NCBI GenBank assembly: GCA_003663295.1
Contig: QMZS01000001.1
Coordinates: 1 to 39,900, forward strand
DNA from: Candidatus Aenigmatarchaeota archaeon
Lineage (GTDB): Archaea; Aenigmatarchaeota; Aenigmatarchaeia; QMZS01
Direction of reading: 5' to 3'
Length of the DNA stretch: 39,900 bases
Below are positions 8,176 through 16,518 of this stretch, piece after piece; within the stretch, counting starts at the first letter, position 1, and each line of letters opens with the position of its first letter. The notes under the pieces were generated by a model. It saw nothing but the letters and a program-made list of their open reading frames with translations. It did not search any database and had not been told where the DNA came from. The translations under genes were made by a program, and so were the position numbers.

Positions 8176-8979
8176 ATGAATGACATATTCGAAGAAGTAA
8201 AAGGAGCATTCAAAAAATCTATTGAAAATCTTTTTAGCACTGAAGTCAGGTATGGATTTATTACAGGAAGTTTTGCATACAAAAATCCGACAAAATTTTC
8301 GGATATTGATATAGTTATAGTTTTAGACCCTAATGGTAAAAATCAAGAAATCTTAAAATCCAAAAGATATGAATTTACAGAAGAATATCTAAAAATACAT
8401 GATGAATATAATTTAAATCCTGATACTTATTTTCCAGGAGAAATTATTTCCCAAGATATGATTTATGATGCAATAAATGGTAGAGGCTACAAAATCAAAG
8501 AAGGTCTTTATCTTGAAGATATAATCTATGAAGAACAATGGGATGACCCTGAATTAGAATATCGCTGCTGGAGAAGTATGCTGGCTTTTAACAACAATCA
8601 ATTCTTAACAGGAGATAAAAAACAGTTTGAAGAAGATAGATTATTATTAAACATTGAAATCGCAAAATATTTGCTCATCGAACATTTAAAAACCGACGGT
8701 TTTAAAGAATATAATATCTCAGAACTAAAAACGTTATTGATAAATAAGATATTATCAGGAGAAAGAAAGTTTCTTGGATTAAGAAATGGTTCCGAAACAT
8801 ACCAAAACGACTTAAAAGAAATATATGCTCAAGTATTTCCAATACTCACACAAGAAGGATTTGTATCTTCAAACCACAATAAAATTATACCAAACAAAGA
8901 AAAATTGATGGAATGGGAGCATGATAAAATATATAAATTAGAGAATGGTTTATTTAATACACCTCATTTATTTAACTAG
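8176..8979 (+). CDS. Nucleotidyltransferase-domain protein
   Basis: 267 residues. The pol-beta-type signature is at about residues 31-47: GSFAYKNPTKFSDIDIVIV, the G-S...D-x-D pattern that binds metal and nucleotide. The remainder is helical and acidic and could be a substrate-recognition domain. Families with this fold adenylate antibiotics, proteins or tRNA; the target here is unknown. It begins an accessory stretch (8.2-11.2 kb) that also includes broken genes. Confidence 0.7.
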   Translation: MNDIFEEVKGAFKKSIENLFSTEVRYGFITGSFAYKNPTKFSDIDIVIVLDPNGKNQEILKSKRYEFTEEYLKIHDEYNLNPDTYFPGEIISQDMIYDAINGRGYKIKEGLYLEDIIYEEQWDDPELEYRCWRSMLAFNNNQFLTGDKKQFEEDRLLLNIEIAKYLLIEHLKTDGFKEYNISELKTLLINKILSGERKFLGLRNGSETYQNDLKEIYAQVFPILTQEGFVSSNHNKIIPNKEKLMEWEHDKIYKLENGLFNTPHLFN

Positions 8980-9029
8980 AATGAAATCCGATCAAAACTT
9001 AAAGATATAAATATAGAAAAAATTATATT

Positions 9030-9788
9030 ATGAAAATAACATTCCTTGGCACGGGATCTCCTGAAGGTATCCCAGTTATGCTCTGCGGATGTAAATTATG
9101 TGCCTCTTCAAAAGAACGGCTAAGACCCGGACTAATGATACAACAAGATGAACAAAATATAATCTTGGATGCAGGACCTGATATCAGAAAACAAATAATT
9201 CAAAGTGGCATCAATAAGATATCAGCAATATTTCTTACACATTATCATTTTGATCACTTCTGGGGTGTTGCAGAATTTGAGCAATTAAACTGGGTTGGTC
9301 TCGGAAATTTCACCACCTATTTAAACAATAATACCTATGAACACTTAAAAAGTATTCCTTGGATTAAATTAAAATGTGAAACCCTTGATTTCAATAACCA
9401 TATAAATCTAAAGGGTCTTAAAATTGAAGCCATCAAAATAGAACATGCGGATTACCTTGAAAAATCCGGTTATATAATAAGAGATGAATGCAGAAAAGTT
9501 GTTTATATACCAGACATAAAAGCCATATCAGATTTAAATCTCAAAAAATGCGAGAATGCGGATATTCTTGTGATTGACGGACAGTATATACTTGGAAAAT
9601 ATATTGATGATGAAGACCATCTTGGCGGGAAGGAACTTATTAAAAAAATACAGGAATTCAATGCCAAGAAAATATATCTCATTGGATTCTCTGAGCATTG
9701 GTACAAAAAGTCAGCAAAAGATGCTGAAAAACAACTACCTGATAATTTTAATATACCTGATGATAAAACAGTTTTGGTGTTAAAATGA
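9030..9788 (+). CDS. MBL-fold metallo-hydrolase, PhnP-like
   Basis: 252 residues. Starts MKITFLGTGSPEGIPV, then a Cys cluster (CGCKLCASS) and the metal motif HYHFDHFWG (HxHxDH), with later metal ligands plausible at D in VIDGQY and H in FSEHWY. This arrangement is typical of PhnP-like phosphodiesterases (cyclic phosphate or nuclease-type substrates). The stop codon overlaps the ATG of the following SDR remnant (ATGA overlap), implying translational coupling before the SDR gene was broken. Confidence 0.8.
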   Translation: MKITFLGTGSPEGIPVMLCGCKLCASSKERLRPGLMIQQDEQNIILDAGPDIRKQIIQSGINKISAIFLTHYHFDHFWGVAEFEQLNWVGLGNFTTYLNNNTYEHLKSIPWIKLKCETLDFNNHINLKGLKIEAIKIEHADYLEKSGYIIRDECRKVVYIPDIKAISDLNLKKCENADILVIDGQYILGKYIDDEDHLGGKELIKKIQEFNAKKIYLIGFSEHWYKKSAKDAEKQLPDNFNIPDDKTVLVLK

Positions 9789-9952
9789 AAGAAAAATTAA
9801 TTATCATAACAGGTGCAAGTTCGGGTATAGGTGAAGCTACCGCAAAAAAGTTATCATTCTCAAAAAATAAGATTATCCTTATATCAAGAGATATAAAAAA
9901 GATGAACTTTCATTATCCCCAGATAACTCAACAAGATTATCAAAAACACTAA
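9785..9952 (+). pseudogene. Truncated short-chain dehydrogenase/reductase (N-terminal remnant)
   Basis: 55 residues beginning MKEKLIIITGASSGIGEATA, the complete SDR NAD(P)-binding TGxxxGIG motif, up to ISRDIKK. After that the frame turns into low-quality sequence and stops, while a different frame becomes class II LysRS. An SDR is normally about 240-260 residues, so some 200 are missing. The join lies about 9893-9904 in an A-rich stretch (ATAAAAAAGATGAA). This is either a real deletion/insertion or an assembly chimera. Confidence 0.8.
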
Positions 9953-9978
9953 GACCTCATCCAGATAAATACCATGGT

Positions 9979-11010
9979 ATGACTAATGTTGAAAATAGAT
10001 ATAGACAAAGATATCTGGATCTCTTGAATCCAAACACTGCACAAACATTCAAAAAAAGGACAAAAATGGTTAATTCTATAAGAGAGCTATTGACTAATAT
10101 GGATTTCATGGAAGTTGAGACGCCTGTACTGCAATCAATGTATGGTGGAGCTAATGCCAAACCATTTATAACAAAACATAACTCTCTTAAACAAGACATG
10201 TTCATGAGAATATCAAATGAATTATATCTAAAAAGATTGATTATCGGTGGACTAGACAGAGTATACGAATTCTCAAAAGATTTTAGGAATGAAGATATAG
10301 ACTCTACACATAATCCTGAATTTACTCAACTTAAACTTTATGGAGCTTATCTTGATTATAAAGATATGATGGATATTACCGAGACACTTTTTAAGAATGT
10401 ATGTGAAAAAGTAAATGGAACTAATAATCTAGAATACCAAGGAATTGGAATTGATTTTGAAGAACCTTGGAAAAGAATGACTATGGAAGACGCAGTAAAA
10501 AAATATTCTGGGATTAATTGGAAAAATACCTCCGATGAAGAACTTAAACATATTCTCGATAAAAATAAAATTGAACAAAAAGGAGGATATACAAAAGGGA
10601 AAGCACTTAATTGGTTATTCGAAGAATTTGTTGAAAATAATCTAATACAACCTACAATAATCATGGATTATCCTTCAGAGATTTCTCCTTTAGCAAAACA
10701 ACATAGAGATAAAGAGGGTTTAGTTGAAAGATTTGAATTCTTCATAAACGGAAAAGAATATGGTAATGCTTATTCTGAGCTCAATGACCCTATAGAACAA
10801 AGAAAACGTTTCTTAGAACAAATTGAACAAAAAACTCTTGGAGATGATGAAGCTCATCTCTTAGATGAAGAGTTCCTTACAGCAATGGAATATGGTATGC
10901 CACCTACAGGAGGTCTAGGTATTGGTATAGATCGTCTTGCAATGCTTATGACAAATAAGGCTTCCATCAAAGATGTGCTCCTTTTTCCCACTTTAAAAAC
11001 CCAAATTTAA
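9979..11010 (+). CDS. Lysyl-tRNA synthetase class II, 5'-truncated (catalytic domain only)
   Basis: 343 residues from the first in-frame ATG. All class II motifs are present: motif 1 around ELLTNMDFMEVETPVLQ, motif 2 in EFSKDFRNED, motif 3 in GGLGIGIDRLAML. The LysRS-specific lead NRYRQRYLDLL follows the start. In-frame homology continues upstream to about 9901 (DELSLSPDN..SKTLRPHPDKYHG), the end of the OB-fold anticodon-binding domain, before hitting the SDR junction. About 130-150 N-terminal residues are missing. The ATG at 9979 lacks the usual TTATG context. A complete class I LysRS is encoded at 31542-33062, so this copy may be redundant, decaying or an assembly artefact. Confidence 0.85.
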   Translation: MTNVENRYRQRYLDLLNPNTAQTFKKRTKMVNSIRELLTNMDFMEVETPVLQSMYGGANAKPFITKHNSLKQDMFMRISNELYLKRLIIGGLDRVYEFSKDFRNEDIDSTHNPEFTQLKLYGAYLDYKDMMDITETLFKNVCEKVNGTNNLEYQGIGIDFEEPWKRMTMEDAVKKYSGINWKNTSDEELKHILDKNKIEQKGGYTKGKALNWLFEEFVENNLIQPTIIMDYPSEISPLAKQHRDKEGLVERFEFFINGKEYGNAYSELNDPIEQRKRFLEQIEQKTLGDDEAHLLDEEFLTAMEYGMPPTGGLGIGIDRLAMLMTNKASIKDVLLFPTLKTQI

Positions 11011-11043
11011 CAAGATTATTTAAAATTTTGGAGTATTTTATAT

Positions 11044-11175
11044 ATGGTTGGTTACGGAGATATTATAGTCATACCCCTTGCAGATGAAGAAATTCATGTA
11101 GATCTTAAGGAATATAAAGAACTTGGAAGGGCTGGATGCATTCAAAAATATAATATCCCTCTTGGGAAATATTGA
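11044..11175 (+). CDS. Small hypothetical protein
   Basis: 43 residues starting MVGYGDIIVIPLADEEIHV. It is preceded by AT-rich sequence (TATTTTATATATGG) that could hold a TATA box, and its stop codon directly abuts the end of the convergent Nudix gene. No recognised family; the sequence could be a remnant of a larger gene. Support is only the in-frame length and protein-like composition. Confidence 0.4.
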   Translation: MVGYGDIIVIPLADEEIHVDLKEYKELGRAGCIQKYNIPLGKY

Positions 11176-11679
11176 TTAAAATAGATTGTCTTTATAATTT
11201 TTTAAAATTATCTGAGTATAAATAGTGACTTTTATTTCGCCAGTTTTTGCTAAATCGCAAAATTCAGGATAACTGAAAAATCTTCCCTCAGTCGCTTCTT
11301 CATTTAGTTTTATTTCCGGATTATTTATCTTATATAAATATAACATATCAATCATTTTTTCACATTCATTAAAATCAATGAACTTTGCAATGCGCGTTAA
11401 TTCTGAACTTTTAGATTCCAAACCCAGTTCTTCCTTAAGCTCTCTCATTCCAGCCAGTTTATAACATTCTGTATAAGGCACATGTCCAGCAACAGAAATT
11501 TCCCACATTCCCGGATATAAGTTTTTATCAGGACTTCTCTTCTTGAAATATAATTCTCCTTGAGGATTCCTGACCCCAACGAGCACACCCCTATGAATCA
11601 GATGATTTTCATGACAATATTCTCTTGTTTCTTTCCTGACCGGGACATCCTGTTCATCAACCACCCAAAGGCATTCCAT
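11176..11679 (-). CDS. Nudix hydrolase, candidate isopentenyl-diphosphate isomerase
   Basis: 167 residues. The Nudix box is complete at 65-87 (G-x5-E-x7-R-E-L-x-E-E-L-G-L). The N-terminal part (VVDEQDVPV ... HENHLIHRGVLV) and KKRSPDKNLYPGMWEISVAGHV resemble the group that contains type I IPP isomerase and YfcD-like Nudix enzymes. The Cys of classical IPP isomerase (TNTCCSHP) is replaced by EISVAGHV. Divergent from isopentenyl phosphate kinase across a 100-base spacer and next to the mevalonate genes, it is a good candidate for making DMAPP, but a nucleotide-cleaning role is equally possible from sequence alone. Confidence 0.75.
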   Translation of the reverse strand: MECLWVVDEQDVPVRKETREYCHENHLIHRGVLVGVRNPQGELYFKKRSPDKNLYPGMWEISVAGHVPYTECYKLAGMRELKEELGLESKSSELTRIAKFIDFNECEKMIDMLYLYKINNPEIKLNEEATEGRFFSYPEFCDLAKTGEIKVTIYTQIILKNYKDNLF

Positions 11680-11779
11680 TTATAGGAATAATAATCAATT
11701 AATAACCCTTTATTGGGGCTTATTATGCAATTGTCGAAACATGACAAATCCAGGCTATAATTAATTTTCAGATAATCTA

Positions 11780-12583
11780 ATGGGCAAAAAATTAATTCTT
11801 ATAAAATTCGGGGGTTCTGCAATCACAGATAAACTAAAACCTTATACCGCAAATTTTGAGGTTATTAAAAAACTTTCAAAAGAGGTAAAAGAAGCCAGGG
11901 AAGAAAAAGAACTTAATCTGATAATAGGTCACGGGAGCGGATCTTTCGGGCATAGCTCAGCAAAAAAATACAGGACTGCGGAAGGATTTGTGAATGATGA
12001 AAGTAAATATGGGATTTGTGTTGTGCAGAATGATGCCGCAAAATTAAACAGGATTGTTGTTAACAATTTATTAAATGTTGGTGAGAAAGCAATTTCTATT
12101 CAACCATCATCTTGTTGCATTGCGGAAAACTCAAAAATTAAGGAATTTTATTTGAAACCAATAAAAAAACTTCTTGAATATGGTATGATCCCTATTCCTT
12201 ATGGAGATATTGGACTTGATTTAAAAAAAGAAGGTTGCATTTTATCCACAGAAGAAATCCTAAGCCATCTCGCAAAAAACCTTGGATTTGAAAGCAGGAT
12301 TATTATGGTTGGAAAAGTTGACGGGGTTTGCACCGCAGACCCCACAAAAGATGAAAAAGCTAAATTCGTGGAAGAAATAAATAAGGATAATTGGGAAGAA
12401 GTTAAAAAATATCTTGGGGGTTCAGATGGAACTGATGTAACCGGGGGTATGGTTCATAAAATTGAACAAGGAATTGAACTCGCAAAAGAAGGTGTTGAGA
12501 TTGAGATTATCAATGGGTTGAAAGAAGGAAATCTTAAAAAATGTTTGCTTGGCGAAAGAGTAGGGACTTTGATTAAATGGTAA
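11780..12583 (+). CDS. Isopentenyl phosphate kinase
   Basis: 267-residue amino-acid-kinase-fold enzyme that phosphorylates isopentenyl phosphate to IPP, the last step before isomerisation in the archaeal mevalonate pathway. N-terminal KFGGSAITDK (9-18), the glycine loop with the catalytic-type His (GHGSGSFGH, H58), and VGKVDGVCTADPT near 176-188 match IPK. The other pathway genes follow downstream. Confidence 0.92.
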   Translation: MGKKLILIKFGGSAITDKLKPYTANFEVIKKLSKEVKEAREEKELNLIIGHGSGSFGHSSAKKYRTAEGFVNDESKYGICVVQNDAAKLNRIVVNNLLNVGEKAISIQPSSCCIAENSKIKEFYLKPIKKLLEYGMIPIPYGDIGLDLKKEGCILSTEEILSHLAKNLGFESRIIMVGKVDGVCTADPTKDEKAKFVEEINKDNWEEVKKYLGGSDGTDVTGGMVHKIEQGIELAKEGVEIEIINGLKEGNLKKCLLGERVGTLIKW

Positions 12584-12684
12584 ATTAAATATTATATCTT
12601 AATAGAGTCTCGGAGAAAGATTATTAGATTAAATATCTCCCAGAAATAAACTATAATAATCGCAAAATCACTAAAATATGCTAC

Positions 12685-12723
12685 TCGTCAAATGACGAAT
12701 TGCACTTCGACAGGTTTAAAAAG
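12685..12723 (+). promoter_or_regulatory. Hairpin and TATA box upstream of the small acidic gene
   Basis: A perfect 5-bp hairpin (TCGTC-AAAT-GACGA, 12685-12698) is followed by TTTAAAAAG (12715-12723), a TATA-like box centred about 23 bases before ATG 12742. The spacing fits a leaderless start. The hairpin might be a terminator for the kinase gene or an operator; nothing distinguishes these. Confidence 0.45.
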
Positions 12724-12741
12724 TTTTTTTGAAATCTTTCA

Positions 12742-12960
12742 ATGGTAAATTTAGTAGAATATAAAACTCAAAGAATAGAAGAATTGCTTGGGGTTAATTT
12801 AAATTATCTAAATGAAGTGCCGGTATTAAGTGATGTGGGTCAGGATGTAATAAATACCGCAAAATATATCTTAGAAACTTCTTATGATTCTATGGACAAA
12901 TTGGCTGAAGACCTGATAAAATTAAAGTCTGGCATGGAAGATTATCTTCTTTGGGATTAA
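12742..12960 (+). CDS. Small acidic hypothetical protein in the mevalonate cluster
   Basis: 72 residues, rich in Glu, Asp and Leu, mostly predicted helix (MDKLAEDLIKLKSGMEDYLL at the end), no Cys, no membrane segment. No family recognised. It has its own TATA-like box and is followed 21 bases later by the UbiD-type decarboxylase on the same strand, so it is probably co-transcribed with it. Confidence 0.6.
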   Translation: MVNLVEYKTQRIEELLGVNLNYLNEVPVLSDVGQDVINTAKYILETSYDSMDKLAEDLIKLKSGMEDYLLWD

Positions 12961-12981
12961 TTTTAAAGATAAGATATAGTT

Positions 12982-14271
12982 ATGAGAACTTATTTGAAAA
13001 CTGAGAAAACAAGAGAAATAAAAAAAGAAGTTTCTATTGACTATGAACTTTCTTCTCTCTGCAGTAAAATTGAGGATAAACCAACAATACTCAAACTGAA
13101 AGAATATCCAACTGTAAAAGCAGTTGTTGGTCTCTGCGGAAACAGGGACTCGCTTGCAAAAGGAGTTGGAACCACAAAAGAAGAATTAATTTTTAAGATT
13201 TCAAAATCAATGGACAAACAGAGCGAACTTTCTATTTTGGATAATGCGCCTTTTCTTGAAAATAAAATAGATAAACCAGATATTATAAAACATATTCCTG
13301 TGCCGATTTTTTACAGGGAAAAAGAAAGACGATATTTTTCTTCTTCAATTATTATTGTAAAAAACAAGGAAACCGGAATCCAGAACATGTCATTTCACAG
13401 GATGATGTATATTGGAGATAATAAATTTTCAATCAGAATTACTCCGCGACATTTGTACGAATTATTTAACAAAGAATCCGGTGATTTGGAAGTTGCAATT
13501 GTTATCGGGGTTCACCCAGCTGTTGAACTTGCCGCAGCAACTTCATACACACCTGATTTTGATGAACTTAAATTTGCATCAACTTTATTGGGGGGGCTTA
13601 ATGTAACAAAAGTCGGGAATTTGTTTGTTCCCTCAGAATCAGAAATTGTCCTGCATGGAAGAATAACAAAGAAACTTGCGGAAGAAGGACCTTTTGTTGA
13701 TTTGACCGGAACAACAGATATTGAAAGAGAACAAAATGTTTTTGAATGCGATACCCTTTATTATCGAAATGAACCTTATTTCAGGGTTATTATTCCCGGA
13801 GGACTGGAACACAGAATTTTAATGGGTGTGCCTCAGGAACCAAGGATGTATAAAATTATATCCAATACCATTCCAACAACCAAAAATGTGTGCCTGACTG
13901 AAGGAGGATGCTGTTGGCTTCACGGTGTTGTTTCAATCAAGAAGAGAAAAGAAGGCGATGGCAAAAATGCCATTCTTGCGGCTCTTGCAGCCCACCCTTC
14001 AATGAAAAGAGTTGTGGTTGTTGATGAAGATATTGATATTTTTAATCCACTTGATGTTGAGTGGGCAATCACTACAAGGTTCCAGCCAGACAATGATTTG
14101 GTTATTATTCCGGGAGCAAGAGGTTCAAGTCTTGACCCTTCCTCTGATTTAGAAAAACACACAACTTCAAAATGGGGTCTTGATGCAACAAAACCTCTTG
14201 ACAAAGATGGAAAGTTGTTTGACAAAGTTGAGTTGCCTTTGAAATTGAAGAAAGAGGATTATTTGGAATAA
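12982..14271 (+). CDS. UbiD-family decarboxylase, probable anhydromevalonate phosphate decarboxylase
   Basis: 429 residues. UbiD landmarks: prenyl-FMN-binding region NMSFHRMMY (135-143), VPSESEIVLHGRI (216-228), EGPFVDLTGTT (235-245), and a C-terminal GARGSSLDPSSD. In the archaeal mevalonate route a UbiD enzyme decarboxylates trans-anhydromevalonate 5-phosphate to isopentenyl phosphate using prenylated FMN from UbiX. All partners (phosphomevalonate dehydratase, UbiX, mevalonate kinase, IPK) lie within 8 kb, which makes this role far more likely than aromatic-acid decarboxylation. Confidence 0.9.
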   Translation: MRTYLKTEKTREIKKEVSIDYELSSLCSKIEDKPTILKLKEYPTVKAVVGLCGNRDSLAKGVGTTKEELIFKISKSMDKQSELSILDNAPFLENKIDKPDIIKHIPVPIFYREKERRYFSSSIIIVKNKETGIQNMSFHRMMYIGDNKFSIRITPRHLYELFNKESGDLEVAIVIGVHPAVELAAATSYTPDFDELKFASTLLGGLNVTKVGNLFVPSESEIVLHGRITKKLAEEGPFVDLTGTTDIEREQNVFECDTLYYRNEPYFRVIIPGGLEHRILMGVPQEPRMYKIISNTIPTTKNVCLTEGGCCWLHGVVSIKKRKEGDGKNAILAALAAHPSMKRVVVVDEDIDIFNPLDVEWAITTRFQPDNDLVIIPGARGSSLDPSSDLEKHTTSKWGLDATKPLDKDGKLFDKVELPLKLKKEDYLE

Positions 14272-14273
14272 TA

Positions 14274-14708
14274 TTACCATTTAGAAAAAGCATAAAGGGT
14301 AATCCATATTAAAAAACCTACTAAGATTATTAAAAAGATAATTCCAAACAATTTTGGATGTTCCTTTTTTAAATCATCTATTAAATTAGTAAAATCTTCA
14401 GTGGTACTTAGAGATAATAAAGAAAATGTAAACACTGCAAAAAATGTAATAAAGAAAATGGATACTTCCAAATCCGGCATTGGAGTATTCAAAGAATTTA
14501 AAAATAATAAAAGATATAAACTATAGAAATAAGAAGAATAAGCACCCAACCAATCGCTTAAAGCTATATATTTTGTCCTTGAAATAAATATATAATACCT
14601 GAGAGACATAATTAAATAACCCGGGAATATTATCCCCAATACAATTTTTGCTTCTTCTTTAGCACAAGTCAATAAAAACCCATATACAAGGATGAATGCA
14701 GTCACCAA
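14274..14708 (-). CDS. Hypothetical multi-pass membrane protein with disrupted start
   Basis: 144 residues from a TTG at 14708, with about four hydrophobic segments (near 2-14, 23-43, 55-70, 80-98) and a C-terminal one (KLFGIIFLIILVGFLIWI). The open frame extends upstream without ATG as DKEEKYYKEIEKRERLVTAF, a natural-looking cytosolic N-terminus. An ATG at 14755-14753 in perfect TTATTATG context is out of frame by one base; ATGGAT to ATGAT would explain it. The true protein was probably about 160 residues. No family recognised. It sits on the opposite strand between two mevalonate-pathway genes. Confidence 0.6.
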   Translation of the reverse strand: MVTAFILVYGFLLTCAKEEAKIVLGIIFPGYLIMSLRYYIFISRTKYIALSDWLGAYSSYFYSLYLLLFLNSLNTPMPDLEVSIFFITFFAVFTFSLLSLSTTEDFTNLIDDLKKEHPKLFGIIFLIILVGFLIWITLYAFSKW

Positions 14709-14817
14709 TCTTTCTCGCTTCTCAATTTCTTTATAATATTTCTCTTCTTTATCATAATAATTTTATTCTAGAATCATTAAAAATCAACCTTCCTAAAATA
14801 CTAAAATACAATTAATT

Positions 14818-16014
14818 ATGTACCTGACAAATGAAGAAGAATTAATGCTTAAAGGAGAACAAGGAGCAGTTGTGGCGAAATGCATGAAACTCCTTGTAAG
14901 ATTAGGGGATATTTACGGGGCTGACAAGATGATAAGTATTTCATCATCGCAGGCATCAGGAGTTTCCTATAAATCAATTGGGGACCCGGGTCTTGAATTT
15001 CTTAACGGATTTGCGGATGAAGGGGCGAAAGTAAGAGTGCCTACCTTTCTTAATCCCGCGGGAATGGACCTTGAAAACTGGAAAGAACTTGGAATCTCTG
15101 AAACATTTGCGGGAAAGCAAATGAAAATTATTTCAGCATTTAGGAAAATGAATGTAGTGACCACCTGCTCCTGCACACCTTACTTATTTGGAAATCTTCC
15201 GAGATTTGGAGAACATATTGCATGGAGCGAATCATCTGCAGTATCATTCGCAAACTCCGTAATCGGGGCGAGAACAAATAGGGAAGGAGGACCATCAGCA
15301 TTGGCGGCTGGGATCACAGGAAGAACCGCAAATTATGGACTTCATCTTGAAGAAAACCGTAAGCCCAATCTCTTAATAAATTTAAAAGTTGAATTAAAAA
15401 CAAGTTCCGATTTTGGGGCTCTTGGATATTTTATTGGTAAAGTTGTGAAAAACAAAATACCTTATTTCTCTGGAATAAACAAATGCAACACAGATAATTT
15501 AAAATTCCTTGGAGCTGCAATGGCCGCATCCGGAGCTGTTGCTTTATATCATGTTGAAAATAAAACGCCTGAAGCAAAAAATTATGAATCCTTAATTAAC
15601 CGTTTGGAAAAAGTTGAATACTCTGCGGAAGATTTGAAAAAAAGTTATGAAGAACTCACAGACAGCCCAGAACCCGATTTAATTGTTATTGGTTGTCCGC
15701 ACGCATCAATTTCTGAAATAGAAATTCTTGCCGAAAAATTAAACAATAAAAAACTTGAAAAAGAATTCTGGGTCTGCACTTCAAAATCAATAAAAACCTG
15801 GGCGGACAGGATGGGCTACACAAAAATAATTAATGATGCTGGAGCAAAGATTGTGTGCGATACCTGCATGGTTGTTTCACCTCTTGAAGAAACTAATTAT
15901 GAATGCATTGGAACTAATTCAGGGAAAGCCGCAAAATATATTCCAGGATTTTGCAAAAAGAAAGTATTTTTCGGTGATTTAAATATTCTTATTGAAAAGG
16001 GTTTAAGAAAATGA
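14818..16014 (+). CDS. Phosphomevalonate dehydratase large subunit (aconitase X type)
   Basis: 398 residues. Aconitase-X catalytic subunit, which with its small subunit dehydrates 5-phosphomevalonate to trans-anhydromevalonate 5-phosphate. Candidate [4Fe-4S] cysteines are C117/C119 in TTCSCTPY, C293 in IGCPHAS, and C347/C350 in CDTCMVV. IGARTNREGGPSALAAGITGRT (core: GARTNREGGPSAL) is the family signature. Its stop overlaps the small subunit ATG by 4 bases (ATGA), so the two are translationally coupled and likely made in equal amounts. Confidence 0.92.
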   Translation: MYLTNEEELMLKGEQGAVVAKCMKLLVRLGDIYGADKMISISSSQASGVSYKSIGDPGLEFLNGFADEGAKVRVPTFLNPAGMDLENWKELGISETFAGKQMKIISAFRKMNVVTTCSCTPYLFGNLPRFGEHIAWSESSAVSFANSVIGARTNREGGPSALAAGITGRTANYGLHLEENRKPNLLINLKVELKTSSDFGALGYFIGKVVKNKIPYFSGINKCNTDNLKFLGAAMAASGAVALYHVENKTPEAKNYESLINRLEKVEYSAEDLKKSYEELTDSPEPDLIVIGCPHASISEIEILAEKLNNKKLEKEFWVCTSKSIKTWADRMGYTKIINDAGAKIVCDTCMVVSPLEETNYECIGTNSGKAAKYIPGFCKKKVFFGDLNILIEKGLRK

Positions 16015-16412
16015 GAGCAATAAAAGCAAGGGGGATTTCAGAAGGAATCGGAAAAGGCGAAGTTATAATTATAAAAGAACCTTTTGGATTTTACGGGAAT
16101 ATTGACCCGAAAACAGGAATCATAATTGAAAAAGGAAATCCTCTTGAAGGCGTTTGTATAAAAGACAAAATTTTTGTTTTTCCAAACGGGAAAGGAAGCA
16201 CAGTCGGGTCTTATGTGATTTATGGGCTGAAAAAGAATGGTGTGGCTCCATCCGCAATAATCAACCTTGAAACAGAAACCATTGTTGCAACAGGGGTGAT
16301 TTTAGCGGAGATTCCCTGCGTTGACAAACCGGAAGAAAATTTAATTGAAACCCTGAAAGACGGGGATGTTGTTGAAGTTGACGGGAATAAAGGAGAAATA
16401 AGGATTTTATAA
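16011..16412 (+). CDS. Phosphomevalonate dehydratase small subunit (aconitase X swivel domain)
   Basis: 133 residues of the DUF126 swivel domain. NPLEG at 43-47 and the substrate-loop GKGSTVGSYVIY (60-71) are conserved features. It pairs with the large subunit, whose last codons it overlaps. In some archaea the two are fused; here they are separate, as in most. Confidence 0.92.
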   Translation: MRAIKARGISEGIGKGEVIIIKEPFGFYGNIDPKTGIIIEKGNPLEGVCIKDKIFVFPNGKGSTVGSYVIYGLKKNGVAPSAIINLETETIVATGVILAEIPCVDKPEENLIETLKDGDVVEVDGNKGEIRIL

Positions 16413-16426
16413 AATGGTGCAAAAAA

Positions 16427-16482
16427 TACCAAAAAATGGTAAAATATTTATATAAACTGAAATAAATACCATTTAAATGGTA
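16427..16482. repeat. Pair of ATGGTA-based palindromes
   Basis: Two inverted repeats lie in the 106-base spacer between convergent genes. TACCA-AAAAA-TGGTA spans 16427-16441, and TACCATTTAAATGGTA, a perfect 16-base palindrome, spans 16467-16482. A further ATGGT lies just before them. A TATTTATATAA stretch lies between. They could be a bidirectional terminator or a dimeric repressor site; convergent placement favours termination. Confidence 0.6.
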
Positions 16483-16518
16483 AAACTAAAAACCTTATTT
16501 AAATAATTAACTTAAGAA

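Noticed and set aside
11725..11760. Eleven-residue reading frame upstream of isopentenyl phosphate kinase
   Set aside because: It has a TTATTATG start but is too short to support; chance is likely in AT-rich DNA.
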